A DNA stretch of 64,000 bases from Homarus americanus (GCF_018991925.1 NW_024726235.1:7978726-8042725); one strand, 5' to 3'; counted from the stretch's first letter, positions 49,244-62,568 are shown. Made by a program: numbers and translations. Notes: generated from the letters alone by a model not told the origin.

Positions 49244-50093
49244 TCAGAGAACCCATAATAAAAAAACAGAATATACACTGGAACCTTCTAGTTCAACTTG
49301 CTTTCTTCACACCAAGGAGACACAACCTCATACTCATGTCCGTATGTATGAGAGACTGTACAAACAAGACGATGTTTACTTCTGCCTGCCTGCTTGACCT
49401 CTGAATGATCACAATAAACCAGCCAGTGTTGTTCAAATATTAGATCAGTTACGTGTACAGCTGATACTTGGTAATAAACATAGGAACGTCAGGTGATACC
49501 AATATATACCTGTATATACATATTTTGGGGGAATGATTTACAAGACCGCGAGCGAAAAGTTTTGAGAAAAAATATCAGTCACCGAGCGTGTCTGGGTGAC
49601 GCGCGATACGTGTGTGGTGGAGACGGCCTCGATTCTACCAAAGTTCATCCCTGCAGTTTTTATATCGATCAATAGCACCAACATGATGAACACAACCCAG
49701 TGTGACTTTCTTTCAAGATTCACAGAGAATCACACTATACGGTAATACAGTGTGATTCATGCAGCCAACGTTCGTGCCAGGTTCAAATATTTGATTCGCT
49801 TCGGCCACACGCACTGATTTCAGAGCTTTTGGTAAAATCTATAATGGCTCAAATACTTTATCCCACAGTACCGCACCTGACATAACAACTAGTGATGCAA
49901 CTTATAATGAAAAAAACAAATATCTTATCGAAAGTTTAATAAGAGCTGTCACTGCACAGAATAATCTTTCAATGCCGTAGATACGACTTTTGTGGAAGCG
50001 TGGTGAAGGGGTGTAGGTTGTGGACGTGATTGTAGTTGTGAATGTGTGTGGTGTAGTTATGAGAATGATTGAGGATTAGCTAACAATAGGTGT

Positions 50094-50388
50094 TCGTATG
50101 GATGTGGGTATGGGTTGTGTATGTGGGTATGGGTTGTGTATGTGGGTATGGGTTGTGTATGTGGGTATGGGTTGTGTATGTGGGTATGGGTTGTGTATGT
50201 GGGTATGGGTTGTGTATGTGGGTATGGGTTGTGTATGTGGGTATGGGTTGTGTATGTGGGTATGGGTTGCAGTTGTGGGTATGGGTTGTGTATGTAGGTA
50301 TGGGTTGTGTATGTGGGTATGGGTTGTGTATGTGGGTATGGGTTGTGTATGTGACTATGGGTTGCAGTTGTGGGAAAGGGTTGTGAAT
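50094..50388. repeat. 19-bp minisatellite, ~14 copies
   Basis: Unit GGTTGTGTATGTGGGTATG; near-identical copies with two GCAGTTGTGGG variants. G/T-only on the plus strand apart from A, hence open frames on both strands. Confidence 0.95.
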
Positions 50389-51028
50389 GTGCAGTTGTGT
50401 GTTTGTAGACAGGAGTCAGGGTTCTGGGTGGGTGATGGTGTGAACTAAACCCTGGCCAGCCTACACATGCCACCCTCGTCATCTGCCGACCAACTGGAGT
50501 CTCAAACCGCGTGGCCTTGACGACCAGACTCCTCCATCCCATCCTACCCCCCAACTGCCTTCATCATCCACCAACCCAATACCCTCAAACACCCACCCAG
50601 TGTCTCCTTAAAAAAAAATAAAAAAAAAGCCCAGACCTCACCATAAAAAGTCTACCCTACACCCACTTCTGCTCACCTCTGGCACCAGCAGACAACGTGT
50701 GTGTCACCAGGACGGAAGGAGTGGTTATGGTGACACTGTCCGGGATATTGTGGTGGATTAACAGTGTGAGGACCCGTCATATAGTGTTGAGTCCAGTCAT
50801 CCCCACCTACTACCACCCACCCCCGCCCGCCAACACCCACTCTCCCTCTTCACCAGTCATTATCTGTCTCCCTTCTCCCCTTATCACTGTCTAGTTGCCC
50901 CATCTTCTCCCTACCTCCTCCCCAACATTACCTGTGTCCCCATTCCTCTCCCCGGCTACAAGTTCTGCTTCCTTGATCATAGTCTCTTCATAATTTGATT
51001 GTACATCGTTTTCAATCGCTTGTACAAC

Positions 51029-51031
51029 AAC

Positions 51032-51083
<52 letters not shown>

Positions 51084-51093
51084 TAATAATAAT
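51029..51093. repeat. (AAT)n trinucleotide repeat
   Basis: About 20 AAT units with one interruption. Confidence 0.95.
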
Positions 51094-51099
51094 GCACGT

Positions 51100-54000
51100 A
51101 GTAATAACACTACAGTTGAGTGGAGCACTGGGCAGACGGTCAGACCTAACAATAATCATAGTAATTAATAATACTGGTATAACAACGTGATATCATCCTT
51201 GACCAGCTGGGTAATGACATCAATGCCAAATGTTTACTTCTAAGAACTGGTTCGTGTGGGGGCGCTCCGGGCGACAACCAGAAAAGTGACAAAGCGTTAT
51301 CATACGTTTTCTGGCTTTCAGGTGACATTGTGTAGGAAGGAGCTCATAGAGATAGTTAAAATAGTCACGTAATAAAAATAGAATACAAACAAAAGCGTCG
51401 AGTTATTCAAGTAAACAGGTAAGAAATGACTGGTGTTATGTACACTTGGTGTCGTCACATATACAGATCTAATGAGTTTGTTTTTACCTTCAGTCTTCCC
51501 TTAAAGCCCCGCCCATGAGCCTCTGAAAGACTTTATTTAAACAAAACCACGTCTGGGTTTCCCAAGGACATGATTCATACCAAGTTTGGTGGAAACTGGG
51601 CAAGAGGTTTTTGAGAAGTTATTTGACGGCGGACGCTGTTGCCAAGTTGTACTAAAGAGCCACGTGAGGTAATACTATACAGTACATTAAGGAAACCCCA
51701 AGCCAGACAGAAACAAATGCCAACAATTATTAAGAACAAGTGTATATACCGTGAACTAAAACCAAAGAAGTTTACGTGAGTGTTGATGTGTAGGTGACGT
51801 GTGTTGTTTGAACTTGCTTCTAATGTTTGTTGACAGTCCCCTCCCACCCTGCCAGCCAGCCGCCTCAGGCACACCAGAGGGTTCGTGCTCCGCATCACAA
51901 CGTTTTACATTTACTGTGCAATAGAGAACACGTCTAGTTACAGCTGAATCCCCAGTACATCATTGGCACATTATTGGCAAGCGTTTTAGTGCCGTGGTGT
52001 AACTAAGCCATTGCCGGGTCCCACATCACTACACGAGGGAAGTAAGTTTATCGTGCGAATCTCTTAAGAATCCCCGCCAGACAGAGGGACCGCTGGCGCC
52101 ACCACCAATTAAAAATATATACAGATGAGCGAATAAAACTGTTTTTCATCACACGTTGCATCTTCCTACTACCCCACGTCTGACCATGGTTACTTTGTAG
52201 TTTGTGGATGATTTTCATTGCAATGTCGTTTCTGAGTAATTATCTTTTTAATTTGTAACTGACAAAATTATTACTAACGTCCACAAAATAACGAAAAAAA
52301 TACCGCTACGTTAAACTTCTGCCTGGCGAGTTTTTATGTTTATTTTGTAACAGCTTAACAGTTTGCAGTACAATAGTCTTGGTGTCATAGAGTTGTGTAT
52401 TTGACAGTCACCTCACACTGGCAAGACACACCCCTTAATTACCTGTGTGGTCGACCATGATTCAGCACAGCGGGGAAGAAGTGCCCTACTCTACAACACA
52501 CGGGGTATCTACTGTAGTCATCCACACATGCGCACACACGAGACTAAGTAACCATAACCTTTTGGAAACGAGAACAGCCAGTCTGAACCAGAGATGACCC
52601 AGTCGACACACAAACTAGTACCAGCTTATTAACTCAACTGAGAACCAGCACCGCACTACACCAGGCAAATTAAACCAGAACCAGACAGAACCAGCCCTAC
52701 CAAACACCAACCAGAACCAGTTATAACTACATCCTCCCACACCATGAAACCAAAATCATCAGTAAATATGAACTTGAACCTTTAAAATTCATAGAACCCA
52801 CGATTTTGAATCAAGTGACCAGCCAGTAGACATCAAGCACCACTTAATAATTAACTCTCGAATAAGAACATGAAGGAAAACGAAGAAACAGAGGAAATGA
52901 GAGAGAGAGAGAGCAATATGACCCAAGGCGATCACGGAAGCAAGAGTATGTGTCAAAGAGGACTGAAATAAATTTGGCGGAAAAGCATCACTGAGAGCAA
53001 CCGACAACAACCAATTGTAAACACGAGTCAGCTAAGCGGTCTAATCCAGCCAACCCGAACGCAACAGTAAACAGTTTGAGGGCATCAACACACACACACA
53101 CACATCCATCTTGTTACCATTGGTCGTTTCTTTTTCTTCTCTATTTTCTTCGCTCTGATTGAAGGAGTTGCGACCCAAAACAGAAGTAATAGTTGCCATC
53201 ATATACTTCCAGGAAAGGCAACATTTCCCTCCTCTAACAAGGAGATTGAGACACTAAGATGGGCTGAAACTAAAACGCTTGAGCCAGTCAAGAAATACCG
53301 TGAAAGTTGCGACACCCTCGGCATGGGGTCACCATTACGTATACACTTTACCGAGATGCAACTTGTATTTACAGTTGTAACGTCTCCTCTACACACCAGA
53401 CTAGAGTAACAGGACCCCACTCTCTCAACGCCGCTGATTACTATGAGGTAACGCCCTACGAGCCCGACTTATTCAAATGGGGGGGGAGAGGGTATGGTGA
53501 ATGGCTCTCCCGGTCAGCGGCACAGGTAAGGTGGGCACACTTATTAATTGAGCTCAGGTACTGCTGCTACAGCACCAGTGATGTCTTCCAGATACTCCCC
53601 TCACGGTGACGAATCCGAAATGAAGAAAATCAAATAGGTCAAGTCTGTGTGGACAACTTACCGGTTTATAAGATTACAATTCAGCGATACTAAGGACTCT
53701 CGTTATTGTGTCGCGCTTCCTGGGTATGACGAGTACCTCCTCGGGACAACAGAAGCGCCTCCCCCCCCCCCCTCAACACACACAAAAGAGAACGTAAGAT
53801 AAGAAGTCATTGTCTCTGTTACCGCAAGCGGTACATAATTATGATGACATATAAACAAATGTTATGTTAGGCTGTAACTCACAATGTAGAGTGTTGAGAT
53901 GGTTGAAGATGAGAGGCCCAGAAGGAGGTTGGAGGGTGTGAAGGGAGTTTGTTTATGTATAATCATAATCACCTGACTCAGCCATAGCTGACCAGCCAGG

Positions 54001-54290
54001 GGGCCAGGGTATAGGGTGGGCATTTCAGTATAGCTACCCATATCTTAGAGTCAACACCTACCCTGGCTTCTCTCTAGACTTTCAACACGTAAGTTTAACT
54101 AGTACTTATTGTGTACACAGGTAGACTGTGTCATTGTTTTTGTGTTAACATTAGACTAATTACATAGCCATATATATTGGATTAAACATTTATGTAAGAG
54201 TGCCTATGTATGACTTATTTGAAATACTAAATGAATTGTATTCAACAGGTTTGACCGAACTATAATGTTCGTGTACGACGTGAGAAGTAT
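51100..54290. other. Intergenic sequence, no gene seen
   Basis: Contains a degenerate AACCAG-rich stretch (52570-52740), (CA)n at 53088-53104 and a C-run at 53760-53771. CAAGTTTGGTGGAAACT at about 51580 is shared with 33124 and suggests a dispersed repeat. No coding motifs. Confidence 0.5.
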
Positions 54291-54300
54291 TATTCACCCT

Positions 54301-54326
54301 CTAACCGTCTGATTGGCGGTTAGTCT
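54301..54326. other. Small hairpin sharing a 13-nt word with the 27.7-kb palindrome
   Basis: CTAACCG and CGGTTAG arms enclose TCTGATTGG. The word CCGTCTGATTGGC is identical to part of the palindrome at 27742. Confidence 0.65.
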
Positions 54327-54359
54327 CAGTTCACTCCAAAGTCACGGACATCTATTCAC

Positions 54360-54407
<48 letters not shown>
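54360..54407. repeat. (AAT)n trinucleotide repeat
   Basis: About 16 ATA/AAT units. Confidence 0.95.
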
Positions 54408-54599
54408 TTCCCTAGTACCATTCTTAAATCATCACCGGCAAACCAAAGGGGTGGGGGGGGAGGTATGGACAAAGTCGTGAAGAATCTCCAACCTCCGCTG
54501 TTGTTAAAATTCAGTCCAAATAAGTATTGAGACTCCAGATGTAACAACGACAACAACAACAACACTATCGCCTAACGTACAACAAAGAAATTGGATCGA

Positions 54600-54870
54600 A
54601 CACACCCATCCACAGCAGGACACACCCACAGCAAGACACATACCCACCCACAGCAGGACACATCCACAGCAGGACACACCCACAGCAGCACACACCCACA
54701 GCAGGACACACCCAGAGCAAGACACACACACCCACCCACAGCAGGACACACCCACAGCAACACACCCACAGCACACCCAGCAGGCACACATCCACAGCAG
54801 GACACACCCACAGCAGCACACACCCACAGCAGGACACACCCAGAGCAAGACACACACACCCACCCACAAC
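54600..54870. repeat. CCCACAGCAGGACACA minisatellite
   Basis: About 16-bp unit CCCACAGCAGGACACA with CAGAGCAAGACACACA variants. The same sequence resumes at 55228-55260 after an inserted segment. Confidence 0.9.
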
Positions 54871-55170
54871 CGCATCCAGCCCATACGTGCACGAACTGAT
54901 CGCTATAAGAACAGCCCAGTTCCAACCATTGTAAAAATTATCAATAACTTGTAATAAACCAGTGTATTCACTCCCAGTAAATACTACTTCTTGCACTGTC
55001 ACTATGTTGAAATGCACTGTAGTTTGAGCTTTTCCCCATCTAGTTATTATATATCTTATTTGTATCACTTATGTTACTTGTATATTATTTGTAATTCGTA
55101 ACCCATTCCCCAAATATGTAACTTTATATTTTCAGCCTTCTGGCTGCCAAGCTCTTTCAATAAACCGTTA

Positions 55171-55226
<56 letters not shown>

Positions 55227-55227
55227 C
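54871..55227 (+). mobile_element. Retroposon-like insertion with (ATT)n tail inside a minisatellite
   Basis: Unique sequence ending TCAATAAACCGTTAATTATT and then about 14 ATT units interrupts the GGACACACCCACAGCA array, which continues directly after the tail. An AATAAA signal and simple-repeat tail at the insertion junction fit a LINE or SINE 3' end. No recognisable protein or promoter. Confidence 0.5.
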
Positions 55228-55527
55228 AGGACACACCCACCCACAGCAAAACACACAGACAGGGCCGGGCAAGAAAGCAACCACCAGCCTCATCAAACAG
55301 TAGTCCTAGCCACCTTGTTTACCCCACACCTGCCCCAACCACCCTATCAAAAAACTCTTATTAAACAAAAGACGATCAGGTAAATTTAACTTACGAGAGA
55401 GAGAGATGTTAAAGCGATATTGGCTACTATTATATATTTTTAAGTGTAATTAAACTGCTGGACATGCCAAAGAAATTGTGAACTGCGCTAGAGGCATTCA
55501 CACATACTTATCAATTCTAACGTAAGA

Positions 55528-55528
<1 letters not shown>

Positions 55529-55585
<57 letters not shown>

Positions 55586-55605
55586 TAATAATAATAATAA
55601 TAATG
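55529..55605. repeat. (AAT)n trinucleotide repeat
   Basis: Roughly 25 AAT units with one interruption near 55584. Confidence 0.95.
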
Positions 55606-55783
55606 GCATTAAAATATCCATCTATATAAGCAGAGAAACTTATGAAAAAATCTACTGTACATGACGGCAGTGCCACACACCGCTACAGAACATCACCTAA
55701 ACATACAGCATGGATATAGTATTTTAGCGCTAGAAAACATGACCACCATCACCACCAGAAAGATATTTAAAGGAACTAACATG

Positions 55784-55784
55784 A

Positions 55785-55815
<31 letters not shown>

Positions 55816-55818
55816 ACA
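55784..55818. repeat. (CT)n microsatellite
   Basis: CT run with one TTT interruption. Confidence 0.9.
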
Positions 55819-55928
55819 GCAATTATCACGAGAAACGTCCCTATATTATTTAGACGCATTAACGTATTAAGTAAAACCTTCCACAATCTCTCAAATTACG
55901 GCAACATGACTCATCAAGGACCAGACTT

Positions 55929-55972
55929 GGGGTGGGGTGTAGGTAGGGTGGGGTGGGGTGGGGGGGGTGCGG
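55929..55972 (+). other. G-quadruplex-type motif
   Basis: Four runs of at least four G separated by single T (GGGGTGGGGTGGGGGGGG), an unusually compact quadruplex-forming sequence. Confidence 0.7.
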
Positions 55973-56721
55973 CATCCCTAAACTCAACTTGCACATTCAG
56001 GAAGGACCAATCACCAGCGTCCACCTGCCGATAGATGCCACTCTCTCCACACCTCCGACATGAGCTAAGTATACCCCTGTAGACTCGTGCTGACGAAAAA
56101 AAAAATTAAAGAACTCGATAATTGCCCTCCTTCCCTCTCCTCCCGGGTGCTACGATACACTAAAGACATCCCGAAGTAGTTAAGTCATTGGGAACTCAAT
56201 AACACAAAGGCAGTGGAGAAACGTAATCCCCCCCCCCCCAACCCCAAGAGCTCCCACTGTACCCAACCTAACATCAAGACCCAATAGATAAGGTTCAATA
56301 TCCCGCCCTACTATCAGTCTTCATGACACGTGTGGATGGATACGTTAATACCACCGTCTACTCCACAGCACAGAACATGTCAGGGAAACTACAATAATAA
56401 AGAGAGGAAACTATTAACAAACACTGAATTTCCAGACCCGTCAAAAAAAAAATCCTGGGTGAAAATTAAAAAAAGATATATGCGCCAGTATCGAAGACTA
56501 TTTAACTAAAGTATTTCAATTTAAGAACATAAAGATAACACAACCTACTGACTGAACGTAGAGATTTCTGAATATTTCGGGAGTCATATTGTAGTGGATA
56601 CCTCCCCTACAACCCGTACCCCACAATATCTTACGTGTATCTCCGGCGACGATAACAGAAACCTTTACCAAGAGAACAAATGAATGAAACAAAACACAGT
56701 CGGCAGCCAGCGTCTTGTACA

Positions 56722-56800
56722 AGCGTGCGGTGACCCAGTGGTAACAATGTTCATCTCCTGTCTTTTAGAGTCGCGGGTTCGAGTCCGGAAAATTGAAGGC
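56722..56800 (+). repeat. tRNA-derived SINE-like sequence
   Basis: GCGGTGACCCAGTGGTAACA matches a pol III A-box region (loose), and 40 nt later GGGTTCGAGTCC is a perfect B box. Acceptor and anticodon stems do not fold well, so this is a tRNA-related SINE or pseudogene rather than a working tRNA. Confidence 0.55.
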
Positions 56801-57270
56801 AGTCAAGTACAGTGCCGGCCACGCTGTGCACTGAAGGGGGGTTACTGTGCAGTGTGTTGTATTCGGGTAAGCCTAGGGTTCCCATGCTGACACATCACAC
56901 CCCATACCAAACAATACAACATAACAGAATATTCTCCGCATATTAACCGGACTGTCGACAACACAATAATAACACATCCGAACACCACCATTTAGTCTTA
57001 CAAAATCACTAACTATACTGAATCTATACTCCTAAAAATATAACATAACCCAACATAACTTGTAAATAAGAATAAAAAAAAAAGTAAAAAACTCTTCAGC
57101 CACACGAGAGGAGCCCCAAACTAACACCCTTTACCTGTGTCACATTATAAATACAACATTGCATATCTACACGTGTTGTATATGAAATCTATACCCATTA
57201 ACAATAACTCTTTCTAATCTTCAAACTTATTTCCTTACAAACATACACCACACTACATACCGCTATCACC

Positions 57271-57482
57271 TACAGGTTACGGTCATACTCGTCACACAGG
57301 CTACAGTCATACTCGTCACACAGGCTACAGTCATACTCGTCACACTTACAGGCTACAGTCATACTCGTCACACTTACAGGCTACAGTCATACTCGTCACA
57401 CTTACAGGCTACAGTCATACTCGTCACACAGGCTACAGTCATACTCGTCACACTTACAGGCTACAGTCATATTCGTCACACT
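57271..57482. repeat. 24-28-bp minisatellite, ~8 copies
   Basis: Unit ACAGGCTACAGTCATACTCG with TCACAC or TCACACTT spacers. Copies are almost identical. Confidence 0.95.
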
Positions 57483-57666
57483 TCCCACCACTTAAGCGTG
57501 TTAATATTTACTCTCACGATCAATGTAGTATCTTTTTGCTTTTGTGGTAAGGAGTGAGTATAAAACCTAGGTTGGTCTCCAGTGTGATTTAGTACGTGAC
57601 GAGGAATTGATGAAGCAGAGTCCACCACCCCTGTCTGACCTTATGTGTTTTACTTTACTTACCTTA

Positions 57667-57684
57667 GATAGATAGATAGATAGA
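57667..57684. repeat. (GATA)n short microsatellite
   Basis: Four to five GATA units. Confidence 0.85.
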
Positions 57685-58304
57685 CACAGAGAATTTAACA
57701 GTTACACACAGACAGGTGGATAGATAGAAAGATATTCCGAAAAAACTCGCCATATACGTTCACATTGTTACAGTTACGTGTATGGATTTGATCCCAGTGT
57801 ATTGGTCGTGACAGTAAGAGGCATTAAGCTTACAGAATCTAAGATATAAAGGAAAAACTGTATTGGCAAGACTTGTGTAAAAATTATCAACAATATGTAT
57901 TATAATTATGCCATTAACTTGGATAAATGAGCAGAGCAATTCCTTATTAAGACAACTTTCGTATTTCTCATAACTGTTGGAATAAGGGATCACCTGAAGA
58001 TTAGCCTCCCAGCGTATTTTACCGGATGATTAACCCACCCAAAGACTTCTTGGAGGGAATTAGGTTAGCAATAGGGATGAAATAAGCTGGGGGTCTAATC
58101 TTCAAGTGGTCCGTAATAGGTTGAGTGGTCTCGTCACAGAAAACACTGAGGCGCCACACCACTGCTATTTGTGCTAATATGCCGTCACCGGAGATAACTA
58201 CCACATGACGCCCCTAAACGTACACAAAATAGCACTGAAAAAGCTAACGACAACAGCTATTTGCCTTGTGTAATAATTTAGTTGATTTTTTTTATTACGT
58301 TACT

Positions 58305-58494
58305 TTCGGACAACACGGGAATCTTAGAACCTTTATCTTTACAATCAATTATTTAGACAACTCGAAGACACCTTTCTTCTATGACGTTTCACTTACAAAC
58401 GACTTACGGTCATTTGCGAGGGAAGTTCATGGAAGAAAGTTGTCTAAATAATTGATTGTAGAGATAAAATTCCAAGACTCCCGCGTTGTCCGAA
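58305..58494. repeat. Long imperfect inverted repeat (~58-bp arms)
   Basis: Left arm 58305-58362 and right arm 58438-58494 are inverted copies sharing CAATCAATTATTTAGACAAC and its complement, with TTCGGACAAC at the outer ends. A few substitutions and one indel separate them. Pairing resumes inside the spacer (CTTTCTTCTATGA against its near-complement), so the whole region can fold into a long hairpin. Confidence 0.85.
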
Positions 58495-58499
58495 ATTAA

Positions 58500-60990
58500 A
58501 GCTTTTCCTTAATTTTTCTGTAATCGACAAAAAACAAAAATATAATGGAAATTTCAAAACATCAGTTCCCTTTGAGAGCGACAACTCGGTTCAAGTTGTT
58601 TTTCCCAATATTTGATGGACACATAATTAAGTCTCGATATAAAGTTTCCAATGCAAGACGATACACTGCATAACTAAGTGTAAAAGTATATTTATAAAGC
58701 AGCCAAAACTCATCACGAGCACAAGGGAACCATTCACGGTCACTGGCCCAAAGTCCATAAATATAACTGCCGGCCGTAAAAGTGTTTAACATCCAAATAT
58801 TTCTGTTCCTCGTAACAACACACAATTCACTCGTCTTACCACTTATGATGTATGTACAAGATAACACCAACTACACGATGCGACCTCTAGTAATGGTGGT
58901 TACGTGAAACATGAACACTATCAACTCAATTCGTCTGGGAACGACTCGCTCAAAGCTGAACACTGGCCGCCACAACCGTATACAACAATACAATATAACT
59001 TACTCCGCCAAAACCACTCGAATATATTGGTAATGATAGATGTGTAAACTTAAGGCCCATAACATAAATATAAAAGACGTATCTATTAAAAGTAAACTTA
59101 ACATCTATTGTACATAAGTAAAATTCCCTAAATGCCGAGAAAGAAATACGGATTACATACGTTTTTCTTTATACCGTATATCTAAGTTAAGGCATCAACA
59201 TAATACAGTAGAAGTGTTACTACATGATCATTACTGTACTTGTAATTAATCATTATATTGATATTAGTAATTCAGTTCCTCTAGTGTGTGTGTGTGCGTG
59301 TGTGTTGGTGGAGGTTTTAACATCCGCTAATAATGTTGAAAGTGTTTGATTACTCCATATCTCACTACCAATAGGGGGACACACACACACGACAAACTGT
59401 AGCAAAATGCAGCATACAGATTTCCATCACTGGCAAGTCCAGTCCTTGGAGCTAGTCTGACCAGGTGGCCCAAGACTATGACCAACCCTAGCCAGGTGTT
59501 GGCCAGGCGAGATGGCCAGCCAAACCGCTGGTGACTATAAGTACTAATATAAGTCAGCAATACTTCCAAGGGGGGAGCAGTGCCCTCAGAGACGTAACCA
59601 TGTGTTTAGTATGAGTAGGAGTGTGAGAGAACACCTCATACAGAGAGGTCGTGCTAGACGTGCCACATGAGACTTGTGGACTCCGGTGAATTAACCCTGA
59701 GAAGTTCGTATGTGGGTTGACCAAGGAGGTAAGCTAAAGTGTATTTAATAGTGAAACCTTTCACAATAAATAACCATCTCCTTTGATATATATGTAGTTT
59801 ATTTTGTTAATAAATGTAAAGAGTGTAATTTGACATTTACATAATCCTGTGATAACTTTACACCCCTCGTGATTTACTACCCATACTCACTAACACAGTT
59901 GGTGAGTTAGGGGTGGTGGCAGCATAATCAATCATTGATTGATAAAATTAAGAGGATATAATCTTCCGATTGGGTTTTTGTGAGATTACTAATAATAAAT
60001 AACAAATAAAAACCCAACACACTTCCCTCATACCGTCACTGGATAGAGAAAAAATTCACCCAAGTTAAGCTTACAGTATTATCGGTAAATCCTAGTTTAT
60101 CGTCTCGTAGTCACCCTAACTGATATTTAAGATTTATAAACGTGTGGGTCATGATTACCCAGTGTCGCGTGCGACTCGGTTCCTTGCATACGGTACTAAT
60201 CTATTTATTTATTTCAGGGGAACTTGTGTCCTTTAACAACCCCCCCCCCCCTAGCTTGTTATTACCAGTGACCGTTGGCTGTTCATTACTGTTTCCATTC
60301 TCTACAGTACACGTTCGTAAACATAACATTAATTTTAACCGTTAAAGAGCCAGTTCAAAGTGGTTACGATTTTTTTTATTATTTTTTATTTTTGCGATCG
60401 AGCGGAACAGTATTATTAACAGTGTGTTTATGGGGAGCCAAAAATCACTCATACAGACTATAAACTCCTCAGCCACAGGTTTAATTCAACACTACACTTT
60501 TTCACACACACACACACACACTATAAACGTCCTCTTCACACACACATCAGTATCGTGCCGGCTATGTACCGCTAAACTACCCCCTCACGCCCTAACATTA
60601 AATATTGACTCACATCCCGTTGTCTCGTGATTAGAAGTAAAGACCTCTCGGGCGTGCTTCCGTGGCGGTAGAGGGCGGGAGTGTGACAATGCACGGGGTC
60701 CATAGTGTGTAACTAAGTGCATAACAAAGTATTGTATTTAACAAACCTTTACGCAATATATCAGGGACTGTGACGTAATGATTCCTAGAAGTGCTGAAAA
60801 ACAAGTACAGTCTGTATACAACTCCCGTATATCTCATAGTCAAACACCACGATATAATAAGTCTCAGTAGTAAACTAAAGTGATGAATACAGTACAGAAC
60901 TTGAGCAGTCAGTTGAAGACGAAGACCACAACCCACAAGTAACATGACACATTTGGCTGAAACACAGGGACAATCTTCAAGTATTACTGA
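58500..60990. other. Intergenic sequence, no gene seen
   Basis: AT-rich. The minus frame 58562-58870 (102 codons) lacks any recognised motif. (TG)n at 59286-59305 and C10 at 60241-60251 are the only simple repeats of note. Confidence 0.45.
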
Positions 60991-61016
60991 ACAATAAAAA
61001 ATATGACATTTGGCAG

Positions 61017-61221
<205 letters not shown>

Positions 61222-62241
61222 GTAAGTCCAACTTCGTTCAGCTATTTCTCAGTTTAAAAACACGTCCTTTTAGAGTACCTGTACCATCAATTTGCACAAT
61301 TTTCAACGTAGATTTATAGTACAATATCTCAAAACTAACTTCAAATCAACTCTTCCTCGTAAAAGGTGACATCAACAAGATGCAAGCAAGGTTATCTCTG
61401 AGTGCATTAGCCACACCGACACTATCACGCACATGTTCAAGCCCCAATGCAAATAAACACTAAGGAGCCTTCAGTGGGGCACAGTGAGGGTCATGCCCTC
61501 AAAACAAAGTTGTGCCAAGGTCGGCGGTGGTGGGGGAGGCTCAGATGACGTCCACAGCACGTCTTTATGCCCAGAGCACAAGGGTGGTGCGCTTCCCTGC
61601 TGGCGCGCGCATCACGACTCCCACTTGACTCCACCATCACTCTTACTCAAAATCCTGGAACTCAACCCACGTCCCAAACCAAAGCAGCACGTCTACCCCC
61701 ACCCCCTGCCCCAGCACGCACGCACACACACACACACGATAGTTATATTGGCATTTCATGCTCGCCTTCCTAGCCTACATTAACCTAACTCTCCTCACCA
61801 TATTACAAGAGTTTTCATACAGTCTAAAAAAGCAAGCATGAACTTAGCATGCTTCCCAGTTGGGCGCTGTAAACGCTTCTGCGCTTCACCTTGCACAGGA
61901 TGTAAGGGGGTGCCCAATAAACTAGCCCTCTCGGGGGCAATCGATCTAAAAAGTTTCCAGATAATATTTTGTTTCGTAAAATCTTAAGTTAATGACTTTC
62001 ACATGTCTAACTATCAACAAAAATAATAGGACACGGTCTAAGAGACACAGGTGGTCGATGACGTAGGCAGGATGAAGTGAGGGGGAGAATCGTGTCATTG
62101 ACTGCCACTCAGTGCTCAGGTTCCCTGCGTTGTTAATAATCAACCAATTGGTGACGTAAAGTAGGTATAGGTCCCACCCATCTCAAGGTCACCATCCTGA
62201 CTCACTCCCTACCCTCACGGCCTCACTCATATACCACAACC

Positions 62242-62568
62242 TCTGGCCCCCACTACTGTACCGTCTGGCCCCACCACTGTACCGTCTGGCCCCACCACTG
62301 TACAGTGTCTAACCCTCAGTATACCATGCTGGCCCCACCACTGTACCGCGTCTGACCCTCACTATACCATGCTGGCCCCACCACTGTACCGCGTCTGACC
62401 CTCACTATACCATGCTGACCCCACCACTGTACAGTCTGGCCCCACCACTGTACCGTGTCTGACCCTCACTATACTATGCTGGCCCCATCACTATACCATG
62501 CCTGGCTCCATCACTGTATTACGCCTGGCTCCACCACTGTACCATGTCTGGCTCCACCACTGTACCAG
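62242..62568. repeat. ~42-bp minisatellite
   Basis: Alternating CTGGCCCCACCACTGTACC and TCTGACCCTCACTATACCAT half-units, degenerate at both ends. Confidence 0.88.

Noticed and set aside
50057..50554. 165-codon minus frame and matching plus frames
   Set aside because: Products of the 19-bp minisatellite.
54504..55068. Cys/Val-rich minus-strand frames up to 167 codons
   Set aside because: Repeats of CCWVCPAVG-type words come from the 16-bp minisatellite.
56722..56800. Functional tRNA gene
   Set aside because: Good B box but poor acceptor and anticodon stems; more like a SINE head or pseudogene.
58562..58870. 102-codon minus-strand frame
   Set aside because: No motif, no homology recognised, no splice or initiation support; length is within chance for AT-rich DNA of this size.
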